Counted from the stretch's first letter, positions 1 to 6,589 are shown. The stretch is 14,674 nucleotides of DNA from JBBILG01 sp037445085 (GCA_037445085.1 JBBILG010000043.1:1-14674), one strand, 5' to 3'. The notes: a model not told the origin generated them from the letters alone. Made by a program: numbers and translations.

Positions 1-564
1 CGCGGCCGTGGGTTCGTTGAGCAGGCGCAGCACGTTGAGGCCCGCGAGCCGTGCGGCATCCTTGGTGGCTTGGCGCTGGGCGTCGTCGAAGTAGGCGGGC
101 ACGGTGATCACCGCGCCGGCCAGCTCGCCGCCCAGCGACCTTTCCGCGCGCGCCTTGAGTACGCTCAGGATTTCGGCGGAAATCTCCACCGGGCTCTTGG
201 GGCCTGCCACGGTATCAATCTGCACCATGCCGGGCGTGTCGATGAAGCAGTAGGGGTGGTGGCCGATGTCGGCGATGTCGGCAAGCCCGCGCCCCATGAA
301 ACGCTTGACCGAGACGATGGTGTTGCGCGGGTCGCGGCTTTGCTGCGCCTGGGCGGCGTAGCCGACCTCGACTCGGCCGTCGGGCAGGTAATGCACCACC
401 GAGGGTAGCAGGGCGCGGCCTTCCTCGTCGTGCAGCACCACGCTCAAGCCGCTGCGCACGGTGGCGACCAGCGAGTTGGTGGTGCCGAGATCGATGCCCA
501 CCGCCAGCCGGTGCTGGTGCGGGGCGGCGCTTTTGCCGGGTTCGGAGATTTGCAGCAGTGCCAT
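1..564 (-). CDS. hscA: Fe-S assembly Hsp70 chaperone HscA (N-terminal part, runs off the window)
   Basis: HscA is the specialised Hsp70 that, with its co-chaperone HscB, uses ATP hydrolysis to drive release of Fe-S clusters from the scaffold IscU in the cytoplasm. Only the first 188 residues are present; the gene continues beyond position 1 (the family is about 620 residues). The start ATG at 562-564 gives MALLQISEPG, and the first Hsp70 phosphate-binding motif VGIDLGTTNSLVATV follows at about residues 22-36. The second hallmark ITVPAYFDDAQRQATKDAA lies at about 152-170, and the window ends in LLNEPTAA. No clear Shine-Dalgarno is visible. The gene is last but one or last of the isc run, 85 nt behind hscB, and that gap holds an inverted repeat. 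Identity is based on motifs and operon position and is very secure. The substrate-binding domain cannot be checked here. Confidence 0.97.
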   Translation of the reverse strand, partial: MALLQISEPGKSAAPHQHRLAVGIDLGTTNSLVATVRSGLSVVLHDEEGRALLPSVVHYLPDGRVEVGYAAQAQQSRDPRNTIVSVKRFMGRGLADIADIGHHPYCFIDTPGMVQIDTVAGPKSPVEISAEILSVLKARAERSLGGELAGAVITVPAYFDDAQRQATKDAARLAGLNVLRLLNEPTAA

Positions 565-575
565 AAAAACCGGTC

Positions 576-640
576 AGCCATGGAGCACACGGAGCGCACC
601 GGGACGAAAAATCTCCTTGTCCCTTGCGTGCTCTGTGGCT
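576..640. repeat. Imperfect inverted repeat between hscB and hscA
   Basis: The outer ends pair as AGCCATGGAGCAC (576-588) against GTGCTCTGTGGCT (628-640), 11 of 13 positions, and an inner GGGAC (600-604) pairs with GTCCC (619-623). The left arm carries about 8 extra bases (a second CACGGAG-like unit). The CACGGAG/CTCTGTG wording resembles dispersed intergenic palindromes that I associate with some proteobacterial genomes; that link is from memory, not a search. In the hscB-hscA transcript it would fold into a long stem-loop. There is no T-tract after it, so it is not a classical terminator, but it may stabilise the mRNA or lower hscA expression. Confidence 0.55.
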
Positions 641-649
641 AGTGCCTTT

Positions 650-1168
650 TCATTGGTCCAAATATTCAATTGCCTGTTTGATTTCGGCCTGCACTTTATC
701 AAGAAAGCGCAGCTTGCGCACGGTTTCCGCCGCCCGGGCATGGTCGGGTTCCCGGTCCAGCGCGCGCGCGAGATCGGCTTCCAGGCTGCGCGCTTCGGTG
801 CGCAGTTCGCAAAGCTGCCGTTCGAGTCCGGGCAGGTCACCCGCGGCGATGGCCTCGCGCCATTCCATCTGGCGCATGAGGAATTCCGCCGGCATCGATG
901 CGTTGCTGTCCTCCCCGGTATCGACGCCATGGAGTTGCAGCAGGTAGCGTGCCCGCGCGATAGGCGATTTCAGCGTCCGGTAGGCCTCGTTGACGTGGGT
1001 TGCCCATTGCATCGAACGCCGGCGCTCGGCCGGCGTGGCCGCGGCATGGCGGTCCGGATGCACCTCGGCCTGCAGCCGGCGGTAGCCCGCATCGAGTGCC
1101 GCCTCGTCGAGGGCAAAGACGGCCGGCAGGCCGAACAGGTCGAAGTGGTTTTGCTGGATGTCGAGCAT
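650..1168 (-). CDS. hscB: Fe-S assembly co-chaperone HscB (J-domain protein)
   Basis: HscB is the J-type co-chaperone that binds IscU, delivers it to HscA and stimulates the HscA ATPase. The 172-residue product matches the usual length of about 170. The J domain is N-terminal: FDLFGLP near residues 9-15, then the invariant HPD at 37-39 inside QAEVHPDR, followed by VNEAYRTLKSPIARARYLL. The C-terminal half is an Arg/Glu-rich helical bundle ending in IKQAIEYLDQ, typical of the IscU-binding domain. The start ATG at 1166-1168 gives MLDIQQNHFDLFG; longer readings run back through iscA and are artefacts. The Shine-Dalgarno is weak. It lies 38 nt after iscA and 85 nt before hscA, on the same strand. 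Confidence 0.96.
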   Translation of the reverse strand: MLDIQQNHFDLFGLPAVFALDEAALDAGYRRLQAEVHPDRHAAATPAERRRSMQWATHVNEAYRTLKSPIARARYLLQLHGVDTGEDSNASMPAEFLMRQMEWREAIAAGDLPGLERQLCELRTEARSLEADLARALDREPDHARAAETVRKLRFLDKVQAEIKQAIEYLDQ

Positions 1169-1206
1169 GCTGCAGGTCAGCGTCCGGGCCGGACCGGGCG
1201 GCCGGC

Positions 1207-1530
1207 TCACACGGTGAAGCTTTCGCCGCAGCCGCAGGAGTCTCTGACGTTGGGGTTGTTGAACTTGAAGCCCTCGTTGAGACCTTCCTTGGTGTAGTCG
1301 AGCTCCGTGCCATCCAGATAGGCCAAGCTCCTGGGGTCGACCAGGATGGTGACGCCATGGCTTTCGAACTGCACGTCCTCGGCTTGGGCCTCGTCGGCGA
1401 ATTCCAGGGTATAGGCCATGCCGGAGCAGCCCGAGGTTTTCACGCCCAGGCGCAGGCCGACGCCCTTGCCGCGGTTGGCGAGGAATTTCTGCACGCGCGC
1501 GGCGGCGGTGTCGGTCAGGGTGATCGCCAT
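1207..1530 (-). CDS. iscA: Iron-sulfur cluster assembly carrier IscA (A-type carrier)
   Basis: IscA is an A-type carrier that receives a cluster or iron from the IscU machinery and passes it to [4Fe-4S] apoproteins. The 107-residue protein has the usual length and the three invariant cysteines: Cys35 in KTSGCSGMAY, and Cys99 and Cys101 in the terminal DSCGCGESFTV. The ATG at 1528-1530 starts MAITLTDTAA; the gene begins only 5 nt after the iscU stop, so translational coupling is likely. The sequence could also be called ErpA-like, since A-type carriers are similar, but the position between iscU and hscB argues for IscA. No abnormality is seen. Confidence 0.95.
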   Translation of the reverse strand: MAITLTDTAAARVQKFLANRGKGVGLRLGVKTSGCSGMAYTLEFADEAQAEDVQFESHGVTILVDPRSLAYLDGTELDYTKEGLNEGFKFNNPNVRDSCGCGESFTV

Positions 1531-1535
1531 CGTGC

Positions 1536-1952
1536 TCAGGCCCCCGGCGCGCAGACCCTGGCCGTGACGGCCGCGCCCCGCTTCTTGCGCAGGTCTTCCA
1601 CTGCCGCCTTGATGGCATCCTCGGCCAGCACCGAGCAGTGGATCTTGACCGGCGGCAGCGCCAGTTCCTCGGCGATGGCGGAGTTCTTGATGGTCATGGC
1701 TTCGTCCAGGGTCTTGCCCTTGAGCCATTCGGTGACCAGCGAGGAGGAGGCGATGGCCGAACCGCAGCCGTAAGTCTTGAACTTGGCGTCCTCGATGACG
1801 CCCTCGTCATTGACCCGGATCTGCAGCTTCATGACGTCGCCGCAGGCGGGCGCCCCCACCATGCCGGTGCCGACGTTGGGCGCGCTCTTGTCGAGCGAGC
1901 CGACGTTGCGCGGGTTTTCGTAGTGGTCGAGTACCTTGTCGCTGTATGCCAT
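1536..1952 (-). CDS. iscU: Fe-S cluster scaffold protein IscU
   Basis: IscU is the scaffold on which IscS-derived sulfur and iron are assembled into a [2Fe-2S] cluster before transfer with the help of HscB/HscA. All ligands are present at the classical positions: Cys37 (GAPACGDVMK, with Asp39), Cys63 (KTYGCGSAIASS) and Cys106 (KIHCSVLAEDA). The HscA recognition motif LPPVK is at 99-103. The start MAYSDKVLDHY at 1950-1952 is preceded by a good AAGGAG ribosome site about 6 nt away; a longer upstream reading (to 2033) would run through the intergenic region and is rejected. The protein is 138 residues, about 10 longer than the E. coli protein (128). The extra tail after LRKKRG ends in ARVCAPGA and adds a non-canonical Cys134. 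Confidence 0.97.
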   Translation of the reverse strand: MAYSDKVLDHYENPRNVGSLDKSAPNVGTGMVGAPACGDVMKLQIRVNDEGVIEDAKFKTYGCGSAIASSSLVTEWLKGKTLDEAMTIKNSAIAEELALPPVKIHCSVLAEDAIKAAVEDLRKKRGAAVTARVCAPGA

Positions 1953-2061
1953 TGTGATGCTCCTTATCAGTCGCGTGGAGGGGAAAGGGAACGCGCCTTT
2001 GGCGCTCATAAGGAGAAGGACGTCTGGTTTCACCCTTCCCCCTTAACCCTTCTCTATCGTT
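1953..2061 (-). other. iscS-iscU intergenic leader with small hairpin and pyrimidine-rich repeat
   Basis: This is the largest gap between iscR and hscB, 109 nt with no gene. It contains a perfect GCGCC-TTT-GGCGC stem-loop at 1993-2005 (5-bp stem) and a pyrimidine-rich tract at 2031-2054 in which CCCTT recurs three times (2033, 2040, 2048; plus-strand reading). The iscU ribosome site AAGGAG sits at the iscU end. I see no convincing sigma-70 promoter. The hairpin has no following T-run, so it is more likely an mRNA processing or stability element than a terminator. Function is unproven. Confidence 0.35.
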
Positions 2062-3279
2062 TTAATGTGCCGCCCACTGCACGGAATCGAGGTCTATGCC
2101 TTCCTGGTACATTTCCCACAGCGGCGAGAGTTCACGCAGCTTGCCTATCCTGGATTTGACCAGATGGATGGTGTAATCGATTTCCTCCTCGGTGGTGAAG
2201 CGGCCGATGGAGAAGCGGATCGAACTGTGCGCAAGCTCGTCCGAGCGCCCCAGCGCACGCAGCACATAGGAGGGCTCCAGACTGGCCGAGGTGCAGGCGG
2301 AACCGCTCGACACGGCGATCTCCTTCACCGCCATGATCAGCGATTCGCCCTCGACGAAGTTGAAGCTGACGTTGAGGTTGTGCGGCACGCGCTGCTTCAG
2401 GTCGCCGTTGAGATAGACTTCCTCGGTCTCCGACAGGCCGGCCCACAGCTTGTCGCGCAGCCGCCGGATGCGGGCATTTTCCAGCTCCATTTCCTCGCGG
2501 GCGATGCGGAAGGCCTCGCCCATGCCGACGATCTGGTGGGTGGGCAGGGTGCCGGAGCGCATACCGCGCTCGTGGCCGCCGCCATGCATCTGCGCCTCGA
2601 TGCGGATCCTGGGCTTGCGCCGCACGTAGAGCGCGCCGATGCCCTTGGGGCCGTAGGTTTTGTGCGCGGAAAAACTCATGAGATCGACCGGCAGCCTGGA
2701 GAGGTCGATGGCGACCTTGCCGGTGGCCTGCGCGGCATCGACGTGGAAGAGGGTGCCGTTGGCGCGGCACAGGCTGCCCAGGGTCTCGATGTCCTGGATC
2801 ACGCCGATCTCGTTGTTGACCAGCATGACCGAGGCGAGCACGGTGTCGGGGCGCAGTGCGGCCTGGAACCTGGCGGCATCCACCAGGCCGTCCGGCTCGG
2901 GGTCGAGGTAGGTGGCCTCGTAGCCTTGGCGCTCCAGTTCGCGCACCGTGTCGAGTACGGCCTTGTGCTCGGTGGAAATGGTGAGGATGTGCTTCCCCTT
3001 CGTGCCGGCATAGAAATGCACGGCACCCTTGATGGCGAGGTTGTTCGATTCCGTCGCGCCGGAAGTCCAGACGATCTCGCGCGGATCGCAGTGGACCAGC
3101 GCGGCGACTTCCGCGCGTGCATCCTCCACCGCCTTTTCCGCATCCCAGCCGAACACGTGCGAGCGCGACGCCGGGTTGCCGTAACGCTCGGTGAGATAAG
3201 GGATCATCTTTTCCGCCACGCGCGGGTCCACCGGCGTGGTGGCGGAGTAATCAAGGTAGATCGGGGTCTTCCCAGTCAT
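2062..3279 (-). CDS. iscS: Cysteine desulfurase IscS
   Basis: IscS is the pyridoxal-phosphate enzyme that converts L-cysteine to alanine plus an enzyme persulfide, the sulfur source for IscU and for tRNA thiolation. The 405-residue product has the family's usual length (E. coli 404). The fold landmarks are IYLDYSATTPVDPRV at the N-terminus, TEHKAVLD near 103-110, the PLP lysine Lys207 in SFSAHKTYGPKG, and the mobile-loop catalytic Cys329 in SSGSACTSASLEPSYVLRALG. The tail SPLWEMYQEGIDLDSVQWAAH is the IscS-type C-terminus involved in IscU docking. The start at 3277-3279 was chosen because GAGGAAACC lies just upstream; that sequence contains the TGA stop of the preceding desulfurase gene, a classic coupling arrangement. 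An earlier in-frame start at 3300 is less likely. Confidence 0.97.
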   Translation of the reverse strand: MTGKTPIYLDYSATTPVDPRVAEKMIPYLTERYGNPASRSHVFGWDAEKAVEDARAEVAALVHCDPREIVWTSGATESNNLAIKGAVHFYAGTKGKHILTISTEHKAVLDTVRELERQGYEATYLDPEPDGLVDAARFQAALRPDTVLASVMLVNNEIGVIQDIETLGSLCRANGTLFHVDAAQATGKVAIDLSRLPVDLMSFSAHKTYGPKGIGALYVRRKPRIRIEAQMHGGGHERGMRSGTLPTHQIVGMGEAFRIAREEMELENARIRRLRDKLWAGLSETEEVYLNGDLKQRVPHNLNVSFNFVEGESLIMAVKEIAVSSGSACTSASLEPSYVLRALGRSDELAHSSIRFSIGRFTTEEEIDYTIHLVKSRIGKLRELSPLWEMYQEGIDLDSVQWAAH

Positions 3280-3289
3280 GGTGGTTTCC

Positions 3290-4435
3290 TCAGACCGCAA
3301 TTGCGGCCATGCTTCTCAGTCTCGTCAGTTCGTCTTCCAGCGCGTGCAGGAAAGCCCGCACCTCATCGGCGGTGTTTCCGGCGCCCAGACTGACGCGCAC
3401 GGCTCCGCGGGCAATGGCGGGTGCCACGCCCATCGCCGTCAGCACGTGGCTGGGCTCGGTGCTGTCGCTGGAACAGGCGGAACCGCTCGCCACGGCAAAG
3501 CCCCTGCGGTCCAGCGCCATCACCAGGGTTTCGCCTTCGATGTCGGGAAAGGCGAAAAAGCTGGTGTTGGGCAGGCGCGGCGCCCGCTCGCCGAAAATCG
3601 TCGCGTCCAGCCGGTGCAGACCGGCTTCCAGCCGTTCGCGCAGCGAAACGACCGCCGCCGTGCGCTGCGCCAGTTCGCGCCGGGCCAGCTCGCACGCGAG
3701 GCCGAAGCCGACGATGGCGGCGATGTTCTCCGTGCCGCTGCGCAGGCCTTTCTCCTGGCCGCCGCCGTGGAGCACCGGCCGGATGTCCACGCGCTTGTCC
3801 AGCACCAGTGCGCCGGCACCCTGCGGGCCGTAGATCTTGTGCGCTGACAGGCTCATGGCCTGCACACCCAGCGCGTGGAAGTCGATGGCGAGCTTGCCCA
3901 GCGCCTGCACCGCGTCGGTGTGCACGAAGGCGCCGACACGGCGCGCTGTCTCGCTGACGGCGGCAAGATCCTGCAGCACGCCGGTTTCGTTGTTGGCGGC
4001 CATCACCGAGACCAGGGCCGTGGGCTGGCGCAGCACCGTGTGCAGGCTGTCCATGTCCAGGCGGCCGTCGGCGTCCACCGCGATTTCGGCCACCTGCCAG
4101 CCGCGGTCGCGCAGGGTATGGGCGGGGCGCAGCACGGCGGGATGCTCGATGGCGCTCACCGCAATCTGCGCCGGCGGCAGTATGGCCGTGATGCCCAGGA
4201 TGGCCAGATTGTCGGCTTCAGTTCCGCCGCTGGTGAACACCACCTGCGACGGGTGCGCGCCGACTGCCGCCGCCACCTGTTCGCGCGCCTGCTCGATGGC
4301 GTTACGCGCGTGACGGCCGAAGCCGTGGCGGCTGGTGGGGTTGCCCTGCTGTAGCCGGAGGTAGGGCAGCATGGCCTCCAGCACGCGCGAATCCAGCGCG
4401 GTGGTGGCGTTGTGGTCGAAGTACACGGCGTTCAT
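3290..4435 (-). CDS. Second cysteine desulfurase, NifS/IscS-type, between iscR and iscS
   Basis: This is a PLP-dependent cysteine desulfurase of the aminotransferase class V family, the group with NifS and IscS, 381 residues. Landmarks are VYFDHNATTALDSRV at the start, IEHPAVLRPA near 96-105, HTDAVQALGK at 172-181, the PLP lysine Lys200 in SLSAHKIYGPQG, RSGTENIAAIVGFG at 232-245, and catalytic Cys321 in ASGSACSSDSTEPSHVLTAMG. It is intact and distinct from the neighbouring IscS: shorter, without the IscS docking tail, and with a different loop after the cysteine. It starts 7 nt after iscR and ends 10 nt before iscS, so it is co-transcribed and probably IscR-controlled. It could be a housekeeping paralogue, or one dedicated to another acceptor such as tRNA thiolation; the sequence does not decide. 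I leave the symbol blank because iscS is clearly the next gene. Confidence 0.93.
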   Translation of the reverse strand: MNAVYFDHNATTALDSRVLEAMLPYLRLQQGNPTSRHGFGRHARNAIEQAREQVAAAVGAHPSQVVFTSGGTEADNLAILGITAILPPAQIAVSAIEHPAVLRPAHTLRDRGWQVAEIAVDADGRLDMDSLHTVLRQPTALVSVMAANNETGVLQDLAAVSETARRVGAFVHTDAVQALGKLAIDFHALGVQAMSLSAHKIYGPQGAGALVLDKRVDIRPVLHGGGQEKGLRSGTENIAAIVGFGLACELARRELAQRTAAVVSLRERLEAGLHRLDATIFGERAPRLPNTSFFAFPDIEGETLVMALDRRGFAVASGSACSSDSTEPSHVLTAMGVAPAIARGAVRVSLGAGNTADEVRAFLHALEDELTRLRSMAAIAV

Positions 4436-4442
4436 GTGGCGC

Positions 4443-4913
4443 TCAGGCAGCGACGGCCTGCTCCACGCGCTCGCGGCGCTTGGGCTCGTTGATGACGATC
4501 TTTTTGCCTTCGCGCTGCGAAGCCACCAGATCGGCGAGAGAGACGCCGGACAGATAATCCAGGATCTTCACGTTGAGGCTGGTCCACAGCTCGTGCGTCA
4601 TGCAGCGCTTGTCGCCCATGCAGTTTTCCTTGCCGCCGCACTGGGTGGCGTCGATCTGCTCGTCCACGGCGGTGATGATGTCCGTGATGGAAATGGCATG
4701 CTGGGGCTTGGCGATGCGATAGCCGCCGCCGGGGCCGCGCACGCTCTTGACCAGGCCGCTGCGGCGCAGCCGGCTGAACAGTTGTTCGAGATAGGACAGG
4801 GAAATGTCCTGCCGCTCGCTGATGCCGGCAAGCGTGACGGGACGGTCGACTTCGTTGAGCGCCAGATCGAGCATGGCGGTTACCGCAAAGCGGCCCTTGG
4901 TGGTCAGGCGCAT
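4443..4913 (-). CDS. iscR: Fe-S cluster-binding transcriptional repressor IscR
   Basis: IscR is an Rrf2-family winged-helix regulator that, when carrying a [2Fe-2S] cluster, represses its own isc operon and so matches Fe-S assembly to demand. The 156-residue product begins MRLTTKGRFAVTAMLDLAL. It carries the recognition region SLSYLEQLFSRLRRSGLVKS (39-58) followed by RGPGGGY (59-65). The cluster ligands are exactly placed: Cys92, Cys98 and Cys104 with His107 (CGGKENCMGDKRCMTHELW). The ATG at 4911-4913 has a TAGGAG ribosome site 9 nt upstream, so the longer reading from 4943 is not favoured. It is the first gene of the isc unit proper, with a candidate operator just upstream. Confidence 0.97.
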   Translation of the reverse strand: MRLTTKGRFAVTAMLDLALNEVDRPVTLAGISERQDISLSYLEQLFSRLRRSGLVKSVRGPGGGYRIAKPQHAISITDIITAVDEQIDATQCGGKENCMGDKRCMTHELWTSLNVKILDYLSGVSLADLVASQREGKKIVINEPKRRERVEQAVAA

Positions 4914-4943
4914 GATGTCAACTCCTAAACAGTACGGAAGCAT

Positions 4944-4963
4944 TACAGTCAGGGCGGACTGTA
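4944..4963 (-). promoter_or_regulatory. Perfect 7-bp inverted repeat overlapping the iscR -10 region
   Basis: TACAGTC at 4944-4950 and GACTGTA at 4957-4963 form a perfect dyad separated by 6 bases. On the minus strand the upstream arm coincides with the best-spaced -10 hexamer (TACAGT, 4963-4958), so a protein bound here would block initiation. The arms differ from the neighbouring IscR-type half sites. It could instead form a weak stem in the 5' leader. The regulator is unknown. Confidence 0.45.
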
Positions 4964-4990
4964 TAATACCTTAGCTATTTAGTCAACTAT
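4958..4990 (-). promoter_or_regulatory. iscR promoter with candidate IscR type-1 operator
   Basis: On the minus strand TTGACT (4986-4981) makes a strong -35 box; 17 bp on lies TACAGT (4963-4958) as -10, with TATACA two bases earlier as an alternative. The -35 is embedded in a 25-bp element (4990-4966) with ATAGTTGACT at one end and AAGGTAT at the other, bounded by ATA and TAT. This matches my memory of the consensus for IscR sites that need the cluster-loaded protein: the left half is near perfect, the centre of the right half is weaker. The box overlaps the cysE stop codon (GTTGACTAA), so the iscR promoter sits inside the end of the upstream gene. This predicts autorepression of iscR and the downstream genes. 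Confidence 0.6.
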
Positions 4991-5731
4991 TTTATTGAGA
5001 TAGTTCACATCGAATGCGTTGCCGACCTGCGCATCCGTCTCCACCTCGGCGCCCATCTTGGCGAGCTGCCGCATGACTTCCTGGAGCTGCCTGTCCTGTT
5101 GCGCGGCGTGGTCGAGCAGGGCATGGATGGCCTTGGCCATGGGGTCGTTCATGTCCTCGGACACGGCGTAGGCGGAGAAACCGATCTTCTGCGCCATGTC
5201 GTCGCGCCGGCTGGCTTTCTCCTGGTCGAGAATGCGTGCCGGGATGCCGACCGCCGTGGCATCCGCCGGCACGTCCTTGACCACCACGGCGTTGGAGCCG
5301 ATCTTGGCATTGGCGCCCACCGTGATCGGCCCCAGCACCTTGGCGCCGGCACCGATGACCACGCCATTTTCCAGGGTGGGGTGGCGCTTGCCTTTCTTCC
5401 ACGAGGTGCCGCCCAGGGTGACGCCGTGGTAGAGCGTGCAATCGTCGCCCACCACCGCCGTCTCGCCGATCACCACGCCCATGCCGTGGTCGATGAACAC
5501 GCGGCGGCCGATGACGGCGCCGGGATGGATCTCGATGCCGGTGAGAAAGCGGCCGAGGTGCGAAGTGAAGCGCGCCAGCCAGCGCAGGCGCAGGTTCCAC
5601 AGCCAGTGCGAGAAGCGGTGGACGACGAGTGCGTGCAGGCCGGGGTAGGTGGTGATCACCTCCCAGGTGGTGCGGGCGGCGGGGTCGCGCTCAAACACGA
5701 CCGCGATGTCTTCGCGCAGATGGGTGAACAT
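4979..5731 (-). CDS. cysE: Serine O-acetyltransferase CysE
   Basis: CysE transfers acetyl from acetyl-CoA to L-serine, giving O-acetylserine, the committed precursor of cysteine. The 250-residue protein has an N-terminal helical part (TTWEVITTYPGLHALVVHR) and then the left-handed beta-helix of hexapeptide repeats from about residue 66. The active-site region is FIDHGMGVVIGETAVVG (79-95), with Asp81 and His82, YHGVTLGGTSW with His102, and RHPTLENGVVIGAGAKVLG with His117. After the helix comes a tail of about 80 residues ending in NYLNKIVD, longer than in the shortest enzymes of the family. It lies between trmJ and iscR on the same strand, an arrangement I also recall near isc clusters of Azotobacter (cysE2). 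The context suggests cysteine supply for IscS. Start at 5729-5731; the ribosome site is weak. Confidence 0.94.
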   Translation of the reverse strand: MFTHLREDIAVVFERDPAARTTWEVITTYPGLHALVVHRFSHWLWNLRLRWLARFTSHLGRFLTGIEIHPGAVIGRRVFIDHGMGVVIGETAVVGDDCTLYHGVTLGGTSWKKGKRHPTLENGVVIGAGAKVLGPITVGANAKIGSNAVVVKDVPADATAVGIPARILDQEKASRRDDMAQKIGFSAYAVSEDMNDPMAKAIHALLDHAAQQDRQLQEVMRQLAKMGAEVETDAQVGNAFDVNYLNKIVD

Positions 5732-5783
5732 GGGGCTGGTGCCGCGTCAGGTTGTGAAACTGGACATTGTGCCACAAACGCCC

Positions 5784-6515
5784 TCAGGGTTCCCGCGGCT
5801 GTTCGGCCGCCTTGAGGATGCCGCGCAGGATGTTGACTTCCTCCCGCTCCAGCCGCGTGCGGGCGAACAGGCGGCGCAGGCGTGGCATGAGGCGCTTGGG
5901 ATGCGCCGGGTCGAGAAAGCCGATGCGCACCAGGGTATGTTCCAGCTGGCGTAAGAAACCTTCGACTTCGTCGTGACTGGCGAGCGGGAAGGGCGGTGTC
6001 GGCTGCGCGGGCGAGACCGCTGCCTGGCGTACCTCGTAGGCGAGAATCTGCACGGCGGCGGCCAGGTTGAGCGAAGGGTATTCGGGGTTGGCGGGGATCA
6101 TGGCGAGTAGCTGGCACCGCAGCAGTTCCGCGTTGCTGAGGCCGCTCATCTCGGTTCCGAACACCAGGGCCGCCGGCTGGCTGTGGGCCGTCGCCACCGC
6201 GCGCGCGGCCGCTTCGCGTGCCGTCACCTGTTCATGGGAGAGTTCGCGCCGGCGCGCGGAAAGGCCGATCGCCAGCGCGCAGCCGGCGAGCGCCTCGTCC
6301 AGCGTGTCGCAGACGCGGGCGGCGGCCAGCAGGTCGGTTGCGCCCGAGGCCAGGGCGTCCGCCTCCGCGTGAGGGAATCGCTTCGGCCGCACCAGCACCA
6401 GTTCCGCGAGCCCCATGGTTTTCATGGCGCGCGCGGCGGCGCCGATGTTGCCCGGATGGCTGGGCTGGCACAGCACGACGCGGATGCTGGCAAGTACCTG
6501 GAGTTTGGAGCTCAT
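5784..6515 (-). CDS. trmJ: tRNA (cytidine/uridine-2'-O-)-methyltransferase TrmJ
   Basis: TrmJ is a SPOUT-class methyltransferase that methylates the ribose of nucleotide 32 in the anticodon loop of several tRNAs using S-adenosylmethionine. The 243-residue product has the N-terminal SPOUT signature VVLCQPSHPGNIGAAARAMK (13-32) and the knot motifs ALVFGTEMSGLSNAELLRC (116-134) and IPANPEYPSLNLAAAVQILA (140-159). A helical C-terminal extension holds RLFARTRLEREEVNILRGIL. I chose the ATG at 6513-6515 (MSSKLQVL); an alternative TTG at 6539 adds 8 residues and has no better ribosome site. It is divergent from suhB, as in enterobacteria where suhB and trmJ border the isc operon. Confidence 0.93.
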   Translation of the reverse strand: MSSKLQVLASIRVVLCQPSHPGNIGAAARAMKTMGLAELVLVRPKRFPHAEADALASGATDLLAAARVCDTLDEALAGCALAIGLSARRRELSHEQVTAREAAARAVATAHSQPAALVFGTEMSGLSNAELLRCQLLAMIPANPEYPSLNLAAAVQILAYEVRQAAVSPAQPTPPFPLASHDEVEGFLRQLEHTLVRIGFLDPAHPKRLMPRLRRLFARTRLEREEVNILRGILKAAEQPREP

Positions 6516-6589
6516 GGGATTCGGACGGTAAAATGCCAATTTTAACAGTTCTTTGAAGCGCCCCCCAGCGGGCCAGGATACCGAACCCC
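6516..6589. promoter_or_regulatory. Divergent trmJ/suhB intergenic region
   Basis: This short 74-bp spacer must drive both trmJ (minus) and suhB (plus). The A/T-rich core TAAAATGCCAATTTTAA (6529-6545) provides hexamers readable on both strands: plus TAAAAT (6529-6534) with a weak TTGGAG 18 bp upstream (6505-6510, inside trmJ). AGGA at 6575-6578 is a weak ribosome site for suhB, 11 nt before its ATG. No classical operator is seen. Confidence 0.35.

Noticed and set aside
461..1297. Long plus-strand open frame (278 codons)
   Set aside because: It is antisense to hscB and iscA, whose motifs are unmistakable; GC-rich DNA commonly leaves the opposite strand open.
1953..2033. Upstream start for IscU giving a 165-residue protein
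   Set aside because: The extra 27 residues have no family counterpart, whereas MAYSDKVLDHY has an ideal ribosome site.
2065..3393. 442-codon plus-strand open frame
   Set aside because: Exact antisense of iscS; low-complexity His/Gly/Ala-rich translation with no family features.
5767..5777. Dyad TTGTG-C-CACAA between trmJ and cysE as an operator
   Set aside because: Five-base arms with a 1-base centre are easily accidental, and no promoter could be placed around it.
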